Source: Arenibacter hampyeongensis | GTDB taxonomy: Bacteria > Bacteroidota > Bacteroidia > Flavobacteriales > Flavobacteriaceae | Assembly (NCBI RefSeq): GCF_002909255.1 | Contig: NZ_PIOB01000014.1 | Location: 1 to 64,000 of the forward strand | Length of the DNA: 64,000 bases | Direction of reading: 5' to 3' | Shown: positions 19,557-28,433 of the stretch, in pieces | Position numbering within the stretch: position 1 is the first letter of the stretch | Layout: every line of letters begins with the position of its first letter | Notes under the pieces: model-generated | The model's input: the letters and a program-made list of their open reading frames with translations, nothing else | Databases searched by the model: none | Told to the model about the DNA's origin: nothing | Made by a program: the position numbers and the translations under genes

Positions 19557-19588
19557 GGAAACCAAACTAAAGCGTACTAACCCTAATC

Positions 19589-21124
19589 TTAATGCAATAG
19601 GGCATCCAATGCTTCCTGTGGCAATAACACTTTATCAATTACATGTACCACTCCATTGGCAGCAACGATATCTGCAGGTGCCACGGCTGCGTCCACATCG
19701 GTTTTATCCTGAATGAAAACTCCACCAGTTAGATTTACCGTTACGGATTCTCCCTGTGCGGTCTCTATCATTTGATCATTGGACAGATCTGTGGAATAGG
19801 CGGCCGTTCCTGCAACTACGTGATATTTTAAGATCTGTGCCAACAAGGCTTTTTCCTCGGGAGTATCAAAATCGGCCAAACTGTTGTAATCATCACCCAA
19901 TGCATCCAATAGGGCCGCAAAGGCGGTATCGGTAGGTGCGAACACTGTAAATGGACCATCGGTCTGCAATAGGTCTACCAAACCGGCATCGGCCTGTACC
20001 AAAGCTCCTACCAAAAGTGATAGAAATTCGGTATCCATTGCCAATTCTACAATATTTGGAGTTGGAGGCATTAGCGCATCCAATGCTTCCTGTGGCAACA
20101 ACACTTTATCAATCACATGTACCACCCCGTTGCTGGCAGCGATATCGGCAGGTGCCACGGCTGCGTCCACATCGGTTTTATCCTGAATGAAAACTCCACC
20201 AGTTAGATTTACCGTTACGGATTCTCCCTGTGCGGTCTCTATCATTTGATCATTGGACAGATCTGTGGAATAGGCGGCCGTTCCTGCAACTACGTGATAT
20301 TTTAAGATCTGTGCCAACAAGGCTTTTTCCTCGGGAGTATCAAAATCGGCCAAACTGTTGTAATCATCACCCAATGCATCCAATAGGGCCGCAAAGGCGG
20401 TATCGGTAGGTGCGAACACTGTAAATGGACCATCGGTCTGCAATAGGTCTACCAAACCGGCATCGGCCTGTACCAAAGCTCCTACCAAAAGTGATAAAAA
20501 TTCGGTATCCATTGCCAATTCTACAATATTAGGTAATGGCTCTGGCGTTAAGGCGTCCAGTACTTCTTGAGGAACCAATACTTTATCTATAACATGTACA
20601 ATACCATTGGAAGCCAATATATCCGCAGGTCCCACTTTTGCATCAGTATCCGTCGGATCCTGAACATAAACATCCCCATCTATTCTAATCGTGATTTTTT
20701 CTCCTTGCAAGGTGGTGAACTCAGTACCATTGGAAAGCATGCTGGAATTGGCAGCTGCCCCAACAATTACGTGGTATTTCAGAATCGAAGCAAGAATCCC
20801 ACGTTTTTCTGGAGTATCAAAGTCTTCCAAACTATCAAATCCATCCAAACTGGCCAATAAAGCCGTAAAGGCACCGTTGGTGGGTGCAAATACCGTAAAT
20901 GTTCCTTCACCGTTCAATGCTCCTATTAAATTTGAATCGGCGTTTTCATCCGCTTTGGCCAAAGCAGCGACCAAGCTACTTAAAATGTCAGTGTCCTGAG
21001 CTGTTTCCACAATAGTAGATAATGCGGGTTCTTCAATTATGTTATTGTCATCATCATTACTACATGATACAACAAGTAACAGAGAGCTGAATAATGCTAA
21101 AAAATAAATACTAATCTTTTTCAT
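19589..21124 (-). CDS. Fasciclin (FAS1) domain surface lipoprotein, three repeats
   Basis: A 511-residue lipoprotein. The signal peptide ends in VVSCSNDDD; a Cys followed at once by acidic residues resembles the Bacteroidota lipoprotein export signal, so surface display is likely. Three FAS1 domains follow (about residues 35-190, 195-350, 355-511), each with 'GPFTVFAPTDTAF'-like and 'KYHVVAGTA'-like blocks and the closing 'GVVHVIDKVLLPQE'. Domains two and three are nearly identical. FAS1 domains mediate adhesion or bind lipophilic ligands. It is divergent from the CarH-type regulator and upstream of crtB, so it may be light-controlled. Confidence 0.92.
   Translation of the reverse strand: MKKISIYFLALFSSLLLVVSCSNDDDNNIIEEPALSTIVETAQDTDILSSLVAALAKADENADSNLIGALNGEGTFTVFAPTNGAFTALLASLDGFDSLEDFDTPEKRGILASILKYHVIVGAAANSSMLSNGTEFTTLQGEKITIRIDGDVYVQDPTDTDAKVGPADILASNGIVHVIDKVLVPQEVLDALTPEPLPNIVELAMDTEFLSLLVGALVQADAGLVDLLQTDGPFTVFAPTDTAFAALLDALGDDYNSLADFDTPEEKALLAQILKYHVVAGTAAYSTDLSNDQMIETAQGESVTVNLTGGVFIQDKTDVDAAVAPADIAASNGVVHVIDKVLLPQEALDALMPPTPNIVELAMDTEFLSLLVGALVQADAGLVDLLQTDGPFTVFAPTDTAFAALLDALGDDYNSLADFDTPEEKALLAQILKYHVVAGTAAYSTDLSNDQMIETAQGESVTVNLTGGVFIQDKTDVDAAVAPADIVAANGVVHVIDKVLLPQEALDALLH
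19602..20533 (-). repeat. Tandem 474-bp coding repeat (FAS1 domains 3 and 2)
   Basis: The segment starting at 19602 recurs at 20076, a 474-base (158-codon) period. From about 19675 to 20022 the copies are identical by eye over roughly 345 bases. Differences cluster near 19625-19672 and at the outer ends. This indicates a recent duplication or gene conversion inside the gene. Confidence 0.9.
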
Positions 21125-21271
21125 GTCTAATATTTTTACAGTTAAACTTAGACAAATATAGTTATTTTATTTTATTGTCCAACTTTTTTATTAAAAACTT
21201 AGACAAAAATGCAAATCACCCCTTCATCAATAAAATTTTTGTTTAACTTTACACTATAATTTATTAGACAA
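21124..21271. promoter_or_regulatory. Array of TTAGACAA boxes between FAS1 gene and carH-like gene
   Basis: The divergent intergenic region has TTAGACAA at 21148-21155, 21199-21206 and 21264-21271, an inverted copy TGTCTAA at 21124-21130 overlapping the FAS1 start, and a near copy TTGTCCAA at 21175-21182. The last box ends 4 bases before the regulator ATG. A MerR-type dimer or tetramer such as CarH binds repeated sites like these, so this is a candidate operator for autoregulation and for the FAS1 gene. Confidence 0.6.
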
Positions 21272-21275
21272 CATT

Positions 21276-22157
21276 ATGAGTAGGTATTCCATGGCGCAAA
21301 TCGTTTCTTTAACTGGAATTAATTCACATACCTTGAGAAAATGGGAAAGTAGATATGATTTTTTAGTTCCGGAAAGAACGGAAACCAATATTCGATTTTA
21401 TACGGACAGTCAATTAAAGAAACTGTTAAACATAAGTATCTTAAGAAGTCAAGGAATTCGATTATCGGCTATAGGCAAAATGTCCGACGAAGAAATTCAC
21501 AAGATGGTTTCAGAATCATTGATCGACTCAGACCAAGAAGGTGAAGTAAAGGCCTTGGTTTTAAGCATGATTAATTTGGATGAAAAGGAATTTGACAATA
21601 TAATTAAATCCCAAATTATCAAAAATGGCATATTGTCAACATTCACCGAGGTGATTTATCCATTTCTGCATAAAGTTGGAGTCCTATGGGGTATAAATAA
21701 GATTATGCCGGCACAGGAACATTTTGTTTCCAACTTAATCCGTCAAAAAATATGTTCAGCAATAGATTTATTACCGATGGCTCCGGACAATGCACCAAGG
21801 ATAATATTGTTTTTGGCTGAAGGTGAAAATCATGAAATAGGATTATTACTAGCTTCCTTTATTGCCAAAAAACTAGGGTGGAGGGTTTTTTACCTCGGAC
21901 AAAATGTGCCCTATGACAACCTAAAGACCATGGCAGAGTTGGTTAAGCCAAATTATCTACTGACTTTTTTTATCAGTATTACTCCTTCCATGGTCGAGGA
22001 AAATGTCCTTAGAATTTCATCCGAGACCAAAATACCCCTTTTATACTCTGGAAGTCCAATTAATTTTAAACCCGAAATCAATGATAATATGGTATCCTAC
22101 CTAAAAACTCCCCAAGATTTAATAAAAGTTTTGGAGGCTGCCTTGTTATCAACATAG
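21276..22157 (+). CDS. MerR family regulator with B12-binding photoreceptor domain (CarH/LitR type)
   Basis: A 293-residue regulator. Residues 3-70 are a MerR winged helix ('SMAQIVSLTGINSHTLRKWE'). Residues about 85-170 form the four-helix cap with the W-x9-EH motif (W138, E148, H149), and 172-293 a Rossmann B12-binding domain with E-x-H-x-x-G (E184-G189, H186 as the expected lower ligand to cobalt). Such proteins repress carotenoid genes in the dark as adenosylcobalamin tetramers and release DNA in light. The residue after W138 is Gly, where Thermus CarH has the His that ligates cobalt after illumination, so the light-state chemistry may differ. Confidence 0.88.
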   Translation: MSRYSMAQIVSLTGINSHTLRKWESRYDFLVPERTETNIRFYTDSQLKKLLNISILRSQGIRLSAIGKMSDEEIHKMVSESLIDSDQEGEVKALVLSMINLDEKEFDNIIKSQIIKNGILSTFTEVIYPFLHKVGVLWGINKIMPAQEHFVSNLIRQKICSAIDLLPMAPDNAPRIILFLAEGENHEIGLLLASFIAKKLGWRVFYLGQNVPYDNLKTMAELVKPNYLLTFFISITPSMVEENVLRISSETKIPLLYSGSPINFKPEINDNMVSYLKTPQDLIKVLEAALLST

Positions 22158-22250
22158 GTTTAGAAGGGCTCCACCGATGAACCTTAATAGTGTAACAACT
22201 ATTAAAATATTATAGCATTACAATAGAGTTTTAAACCATCCTGAAATAAT

Positions 22251-24983
22251 TTACTGTACGCTATCTTTTGGCTTTTCCGCTTCTTTCTTTTTATTCAAAA
22301 GCCCGCCCAATATTTTTTTAGCCACTTCCTTCTGGGCCTCCTTTTTGGCTACGACCGTAGTATCAGTTTTCCCAGTGGAATCTACCTTTTTGGCTGTGCC
22401 CCCCAATAGGCCTCCGATAACATCTTTGGCACTCTCCTGATTTTTCTTTTTAGTGGAATCAGTTGCCTGTTGATTTTTGGAGATAAGATCCCCAATAAAA
22501 TCCTTGGCCTTGTCCTTTCCCTTATTGATCAATTTCTGTTTTTCGACCTCAACAAGTTGGGCCGTCAAATTTTTTATACCCGAAGTAAGGTCGGTTGTCA
22601 CCGTAGGACTGGTATACCCTCCTCCTATATTGGCCGTTATTGGAATGGTTAAATTCTCCAGCGACTTTTCGTCAATTCTCGCAATTAAACTGTTAATGTC
22701 CTTTCCTAAATATTTGGCAGGAACTTCAATGGTAGCCGCGTAGTTTAATTTTTGATCGAATGTATGGCTACCGGCCACATTTATGGCAAAATCTTGATAT
22801 TTTATCGTAAATGGCTTAACCTTTACCACACCATCTTCGAAAGTCAAGGCGGTTTTTAAATCTTTTAAATTTAATTTTTCAAGATTCAAAAAACTTAGCT
22901 TACTATCCAACTCACTAAGTAAAGGTGCACTTTTTGCATCAATTTGGTTGGTAAGCAACTCGGCTAAAATATTTCCAGAAATGGTACTTAAATTGGGAGT
23001 AAAATCATCCTTTAAACTTCCCGTTATCTGCACATCCGAATTTAAGGTTCCTTGGAGAATCTTTGCTATGGGTGCCAATGTTCTAAACATTTCCAAAGCC
23101 TTGAAAGTTTCTGCAATCTTAAAACTTTCCATCCCCAATTTCATGGCAAAGGTGGGCGTATCATTCTTGGTGGACACTTCCCCGTTCAAGGCTAATTTAC
23201 CATCAAACAAGGACGAAGTCATATTGGTCAAAATTGCCTTCTCATCCTTTATTCGAAGAGTTCCCTTAACCTCTTTCAAGGTGAGATTATCATAAATTAC
23301 GGTGTTGGCACTGGCATTTATGGTACAATCCAAAAAGGAAGGTATCTTTATTTTTTCCTCTGTGGAGGTAGTTGGAGATTCTTTCTCCCCACCATTGTTC
23401 CCCGTAGTTGTTTCAGCCACCATAAAATCATTAATGGCAAAAGTGTTGGACTTTAAATTGAAATTGCCTTCTACATTTTCATTGTTGAACATAAATCCCA
23501 AAAGGTTGTTGATGGTACCCGTAGCATCAAAATCGGTCTTCCCAGTTGCCCCTTCCAATTGGTTTAGGATTACCGTTGTTGGGTTAAACGTAACCGAAGT
23601 GCTTTTCAAAATAATAGGATTTGGAAATTCATCAGACTTATATTCAAAGTCCATTAAATTTAGGGTACCGTTGGTCTTCGTATTCTCATACTTCTTTTTT
23701 TCTATGGATGCCATATCGAATGCAGTTGAAATATCGGCATTCAAAATTCCCTTTAAATTTAAATCGGCCGGTACCGGATAGGCTTTGGAGATATTTGCCA
23801 AATTCATTTTGCCGTCTATCTTGGCATTAACCTTGGTATTACCCATAAGGTCACTAATTTTGGCAACCATATTAAATTTGTCCTCGTCTATCATAAATGA
23901 CAACTTACGGATATCCACATAGGTATCTTCCACAATTCCAGTCTTATTGGAAATTTCGGTATCTATAAATACGTTTCGGACCGCTTTTGGCAAATCGGGA
24001 TATTTAAAGGAGGCATTGTCAGAATTTATATCGATTTTGAACTGAGGAATATGGTCATCGTCTACAATGCCAGTAAACTCACCTGCAACCGTAAAGTTAC
24101 CAGTAGTGGACACCTGTTCTATATTTTTGGAATATTCCGCCGGGATAACCGCTAGAAAGTTTTTAAAGTCCGAGGATGGCGTTTTAAAACTAATGTTCAC
24201 CTCTTGATTATCTTCATTCAATTTCACAAAACCTTCAAATACCAACGCCAATTGATTTACCATGGCCTCATTCTTTAAAAAGGAATATTTACTCTCCTTT
24301 AGATCCACCCCAATAAGAGCCTTCAATTGAACCGGATTCTTATTTAAGTATTGTGTACTGTCCATTTCAAAGGAAACCAAACCGCTGGTTTCTGTATCCA
24401 ATTCAGAATTTTCCAAAGAAAGATCACCATTTCCCCTGTGGTTCATTTCTGAAATTGAAAAGGATATTCCACTGGAAAGGTCATTATATTTAATAGCGGC
24501 ATTGTTAATTTCATAGGACTCCATGGACAAGGTAAAACCGCCTTCCGTGGAGGATGCATTCACTGTGGATGAACCGTCATTAATGGCAATATCATAGTTG
24601 GCCCTTTCTTCCTTGTCCACTTTAACATTCAATAGCGGACCATCTAAGATTAAACTTTTAATTGCAATTGGCTCATTTGCATCCTTAAAAAGTTCCTTTA
24701 TGGACATGTCCAAGGTTACCTTATTGGAAGCAAAAAGGGTGTCCCCCTCAAAAGGGGCCTTATTAATTAAGGTTATATCACTTAAGGTAACGGTAGCATT
24801 TGGAAAACTACTGAATAGACTTAAGTCCGCATCGGAAAAATTGAACGTGGCATTAATACTATTATTCACCTTATTCTTAATTATATCCGCAATTTTACCC
24901 TTTAAGAAAAATGGGGTTGCAATTAGCAATAAGACTATTACCAAAAATACGCCCCCAATAACCTTTAAAATTTTCTTTTTCAT
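22251..24983 (-). CDS. AsmA-like outer-membrane biogenesis protein
   Basis: A 910-residue AsmA-family protein. It has one N-terminal transmembrane helix (about residues 5-28), an AsmA N-domain ('DADLSLFSSFPNATVTLSDI'), a very long repetitive beta-rich region and the AsmA_2 C-terminal region. After about residue 815 a Lys/Gln/Asp-rich tail with two related 'KEAQKEVAKKILGGLL'-like segments follows. The AsmA superfamily forms hydrophobic grooves bridging the envelope that are linked to lipid transport. Convergent with the CarH-like gene. Confidence 0.88.
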   Translation of the reverse strand: MKKKILKVIGGVFLVIVLLLIATPFFLKGKIADIIKNKVNNSINATFNFSDADLSLFSSFPNATVTLSDITLINKAPFEGDTLFASNKVTLDMSIKELFKDANEPIAIKSLILDGPLLNVKVDKEERANYDIAINDGSSTVNASSTEGGFTLSMESYEINNAAIKYNDLSSGISFSISEMNHRGNGDLSLENSELDTETSGLVSFEMDSTQYLNKNPVQLKALIGVDLKESKYSFLKNEAMVNQLALVFEGFVKLNEDNQEVNISFKTPSSDFKNFLAVIPAEYSKNIEQVSTTGNFTVAGEFTGIVDDDHIPQFKIDINSDNASFKYPDLPKAVRNVFIDTEISNKTGIVEDTYVDIRKLSFMIDEDKFNMVAKISDLMGNTKVNAKIDGKMNLANISKAYPVPADLNLKGILNADISTAFDMASIEKKKYENTKTNGTLNLMDFEYKSDEFPNPIILKSTSVTFNPTTVILNQLEGATGKTDFDATGTINNLLGFMFNNENVEGNFNLKSNTFAINDFMVAETTTGNNGGEKESPTTSTEEKIKIPSFLDCTINASANTVIYDNLTLKEVKGTLRIKDEKAILTNMTSSLFDGKLALNGEVSTKNDTPTFAMKLGMESFKIAETFKALEMFRTLAPIAKILQGTLNSDVQITGSLKDDFTPNLSTISGNILAELLTNQIDAKSAPLLSELDSKLSFLNLEKLNLKDLKTALTFEDGVVKVKPFTIKYQDFAINVAGSHTFDQKLNYAATIEVPAKYLGKDINSLIARIDEKSLENLTIPITANIGGGYTSPTVTTDLTSGIKNLTAQLVEVEKQKLINKGKDKAKDFIGDLISKNQQATDSTKKKNQESAKDVIGGLLGGTAKKVDSTGKTDTTVVAKKEAQKEVAKKILGGLLNKKKEAEKPKDSVQ

Positions 24984-25412
24984 ATGTTGTTATTTATTAT
25001 TTTCCCATATACCCGACCTATGTCGGAAATACAGCTGAACTTAGACCTTAGACTTATTAATTATCTCAACCCTCATAATTGGGGACATTGGATATTTATA
25101 TTTTGTTGCTGCAATTATTTAAAAAGGAAGCAAGAACTTAAAAAATCCCGTACTCATCCCAAATCAATATTTCGTTTTAGTTAACTTAATAGCCAATAAT
25201 ACTTAAAACACGCATATTATATTAAACAGATACATTAAAATATTGACGCAATTCTACGATAAATCGCGAAGCAAAATTTAAATATGCATCCAGTTTAAAT
25301 AATATTTAACACAGAAACGAATAACCCTTTAACTAGCCCCCCTTCCTTTATAACCCTATAATTTAATTAGAATGTTGGGCTATTCGTAAAGAACAGCGAA
25401 AAGCAAGTTTTA
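24984..25412. other. 429-base AT-rich gap without a supported gene
   Basis: This stretch separates the starts of the AsmA-like gene and the end of the transporter gene. Short open frames in it lack coding character. It presumably holds the AsmA promoter on the minus strand. I see no RNA fold, repeat or terminator that stands out. Confidence 0.6.
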
Positions 25413-26138
25413 TTATGCCTCAAGATCAATTTCCTGGTTTACTTTCAAATTAAACCGCTTTCTAAAGAGATATACGAAAAAATACAGAAAAGGGGTGTCG
25501 AAGAAGGCTACAATTACTTTAAAAATAAAACCACTGACAACCAGTCCGTAAAACATAGTCCAGGGCAGCACTTCAAATATACACAGAAGACCCACAACCG
25601 TAAACGTATCTATGAATTGGGAAAGAAAAGTGGAAAAATTATTACGAAGCCAAAGATGTTTCCCGTTGGTCAGTCTTTTCCAAAAATGATAAATGCCAAT
25701 ATCTATATACTGGGCAAAAAGATAAGCCAACATTGATGCAAAAACAGCAATGGGAGATAGTGCAAACACATGGCTAAACACCTCATCGTTAACTGGTGAA
25801 TTTGGCAATGCAGGGACCCAATTGGCCAACAACACAATCCCCATAGAAAAAAAGGAAGCAAAAATTCCTGCAGTTACAATCCGGTTCGCCTTTTTCCTGC
25901 CATAAATCTCGGAAATAAGGTCCGTAATCAAAAAAGTCAGGGGATAGGGCAAAATACCAACAGAAATTTCAAATAACGAAGCTCCTAAAACGGTAACATC
26001 CCCAAAAGGCCTCCAATAAAAAAACTTTTGAAAAATTAGATTGGAAACTACCAAGGAGGTAATGAACAAAGCTCCCAAATAGAGATAAATCTTAAATGCC
26101 AGCTTCTTATCCTCCTCCTTTAAGACCGAATTCCCCAT
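25413..26138 (-). CDS. Queuosine precursor transporter (VUT/YhhQ family)
   Basis: A 241-residue membrane protein with six hydrophobic segments. The signatures 'FPLTFLITDLISEIYG'-like ('PYPLTFLITDLISEIYGRKKA', residues about 60-80), 'YLFAQYIDIGIYHFWKR' and 'SQFIDTFTVVGLL' are typical of the YhhQ family, which imports queuosine precursors such as preQ0 or preQ1. The first 15 residues form a charged cytoplasmic leader. It stands alone on the minus strand. Confidence 0.9.
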   Translation of the reverse strand: MGNSVLKEEDKKLAFKIYLYLGALFITSLVVSNLIFQKFFYWRPFGDVTVLGASLFEISVGILPYPLTFLITDLISEIYGRKKANRIVTAGIFASFFSMGIVLLANWVPALPNSPVNDEVFSHVFALSPIAVFASMLAYLFAQYIDIGIYHFWKRLTNGKHLWLRNNFSTFLSQFIDTFTVVGLLCIFEVLPWTMFYGLVVSGFIFKVIVAFFDTPFLYFFVYLFRKRFNLKVNQEIDLEA

Positions 26139-26275
26139 AGAAAAATTAAAAATTTTAACATATTATAATTTAATCCCAATTAAAGCGTTCCTACAATTTG
26201 ATCCTTGAAAAAACTCAAATTTACGAGAACAGTGGTCGATTAACAATAAAAAAGAAATAAACTAAATTTTTAAGC

Positions 26276-28354
26276 ATGAACAAAAGTATTTTAGTAGCAT
26301 TCCTAATTCTATGTACCGCAATGGTGAAGGGCCAATCCTATATTGGACTGGGCACTGACAATTACAATGGAGTACATGGCATAATCTCCAATCCGGCCAA
26401 TATAGTGGATTCAAGATTTAAAACGGACATAAACCTTATAGGGGTTAGTGGATTAATAGGAAACGACTATTACAGTGCAAAATTTGGAGATATTTTTAAG
26501 GACAGTTTTGATTTTGATGATGATGGAACAAAATCGCCCAAAAATGCAAATAACGCTTATGGTAATGCCGATATTTTGGGACCATCTTTCATGTTCAATA
26601 TCAATTCCAGGAATTCATTGGCTGTCTTTACCAGAGGCAGGGTATTTTTCAATGTCAACGAAATTAATGGAGATACCTATGACAATATTTCCAATGAGTT
26701 TGACGAAAATGAAGATTTCAATGTGAATGAAGGCGATTATCAGATGAGCGCCAATGCCTGGGCAGAAACAGGAATCACGTATGCCACAGTGCTAATGAAC
26801 GAGGAACAACATTTTCTTAAGGGAGGTATTTCTTTAAAATACTTAATGGGATATGGCAACGCTTATTCCAGTGGAAAGAATATCGTTATAGATTATGATG
26901 CGGACGGTTCCGGAATTACAGGAAGTATTGATTCCCAAGGTGAAATATCCTATGGTAACAGTGACAACATAACCAACGATTTTGAAGACTACGAATTTGT
27001 TAAGAGTGCCGACGGCTTTGGGGTAGACCTAGGTTTTGTTTACGAATGGCGCCCTAATTTTGCGGATTATACGGTTACGGACAAAGATGGCAATCCTTAC
27101 GCTCCAAAAGACATCAATAAATACAAATTGAAATTTGGACTATCCCTAACGGACCTAGGTAGCCTTAAATATAAAGGCACAGAAAATGCCTATGACATTA
27201 CCAATTCTATAAGTGAAGACGATTTTGACAACGAAGAAGGATTTGAGGATAAATTAAACAACCTTTACACACAGATCAGGTCTGGAAACGCATCAAAAGC
27301 AGTTTTACCTACAGCCTTGCATTTAAATGCTGATTGGAATATTAACAATCACTTTTATATGAATCTAAATACCGATTTATCAATAACTTCAAAAAACAAT
27401 ACCAATACCAATAGTATTGCCAACATTGTTTCCCTTACCCCTAGGTTCGAAAGCAAATGGTTTAGTTTTTATTCTCCGGTTAGCTATGTGCAAAACTTAG
27501 GTGTGCAATGGGGAGCTGGCTTAAGGGCAGGGCCATTGTATGTTGGTTCTGGTTCCATTTTAACAGTTTTGACCAGTGACAAATCCAAAGGTGCGGATGT
27601 TTATGCCGGGTTAAAGATCCCTATTTACCAATCCAGACCAAAAGACAAAGACGAGGATGGCGTATTGGATAAGGTAGATGGTTGTCCAGAGGTTCCAGGA
27701 CCAGTGGAAAACAATGGTTGCCCTTGGACGGATACAGATGGTGACCAAGTCTTGGACAAGGATGACAAATGTCCAGAGGAAGCAGGCATTTTAGAAAACA
27801 ACGGATGTCCTTGGGAGGATACTGATAGTGACGGTGTATTGGATAAGGACGATAACTGCCCAGAAGAAGCCGGAGTAGCTGAAAATAATGGATGCCCTTG
27901 GCCCGATACGGATGATGACGGTGTACTGGACAAAGATGACAATTGTCCAGAGGTTGCTGGAACAGTAGCCAACAACGGATGTCCCGAAGTTACTGAGGAG
28001 GTTCAAAAAACCTTAAACGAGTATGCCAAGACCATTTTGTTCAATTCCGGAAAGGCCACAATCAAAATAGAGTCTACAAATGTCTTGGTAGATATCATTA
28101 AGATTCTTAATGAATATCCCAATGCCAAATTTACGGTTGAAGGCCATACAGATAGTATAGGAAGTGTGCCGTCCAATCAGAAACTTTCAGAGGAAAGGGC
28201 ACTTTCCGTTAAAAACTTCTTAGTTGAAAAAGGAATTGACAGCTCTAGGTTAACATCGATTGGATACGGTGAAAGCAAACCAATTGCAACCAATATGTAC
28301 AAAGCAGGACGCGCAGAAAACAGGCGTGTGGAAATAAACTTGGTAAAAAACTAG
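26276..28354 (+). CDS. OmpA family outer membrane protein with DUF5723 barrel and TSP3 repeats
   Basis: A 692-residue three-part protein with a signal peptide (to about residue 20, VKGQ). Residues about 25-450 form a predicted beta-barrel like DUF5723. Residues about 455-575 are four thrombospondin type 3 calcium-binding repeats of the form '[16 protein letters not shown]'. Residues about 580-692 are an OmpA/MotB peptidoglycan-binding domain ('[10 protein letters not shown]', '[12 protein letters not shown]', 'NRRVEINL'). The protein would link the outer membrane to peptidoglycan through a calcium-stiffened linker. Its own terminator follows. Confidence 0.93.
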   Translation: MNKSILVAFLILCTAMVKGQSYIGLGTDNYNGVHGIISNPANIVDSRFKTDINLIGVSGLIGNDYYSAKFGDIFKDSFDFDDDGTKSPKNANNAYGNADILGPSFMFNINSRNSLAVFTRGRVFFNVNEINGDTYDNISNEFDENEDFNVNEGDYQMSANAWAETGITYATVLMNEEQHFLKGGISLKYLMGYGNAYSSGKNIVIDYDADGSGITGSIDSQGEISYGNSDNITNDFEDYEFVKSADGFGVDLGFVYEWRPNFADYTVTDKDGNPYAPKDINKYKLKFGLSLTDLGSLKYKGTENAYDITNSISEDDFDNEEGFEDKLNNLYTQIRSGNASKAVLPTALHLNADWNINNHFYMNLNTDLSITSKNNTNTNSIANIVSLTPRFESKWFSFYSPVSYVQNLGVQWGAGLRAGPLYVGSGSILTVLTSDKSKGADVYAGLKIPIYQSRPKDKDEDGVLDKVDGCPEVPGPVENNGCPWTDTDGDQVLDKDDKCPEEAGILENNGCPWEDTDSDGVLDKDDNCPEEAGVAENNGCPWPDTDDDGVLDKDDNCPEVAGTVANNGCPEVTEEVQKTLNEYAKTILFNSGKATIKIESTNVLVDIIKILNEYPNAKFTVEGHTDSIGSVPSNQKLSEERALSVKNFLVEKGIDSSRLTSIGYGESKPIATNMYKAGRAENRRVEINLVKN

Positions 28355-28380
28355 TTTACAAATATTTACTGAATAACAAA

Positions 28381-28405
28381 GCCCCTTTAATCTAAGGGGC
28401 TTTTT
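28381..28405. terminator. Bidirectional terminator between OmpA and sppA genes
   Basis: GCCCCTTTAATCTAAGGGGC (28381-28400) forms an eight-pair stem with T-run on the right and A-run on the left. It lies between two convergent genes and can serve both. Confidence 0.9.
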
Positions 28406-28433
28406 GTATAATCATTTTTGGCTTAAGTAAATC

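Noticed and set aside
19951..20190. Plus-strand open frames over the FAS1 repeats (also 19522-19716)
   Set aside because: They are antisense shadows of the duplicated FAS1 codons; the same peptide recurs because the DNA repeats, and it has no signal or domain.
27625..27975. Minus-strand 116-residue frame opposite the TSP3 repeats
   Set aside because: Ser/Pro-rich repeats mirror the calcium-repeat codons on the other strand; OmpA/TSP3 is clearly the real gene.
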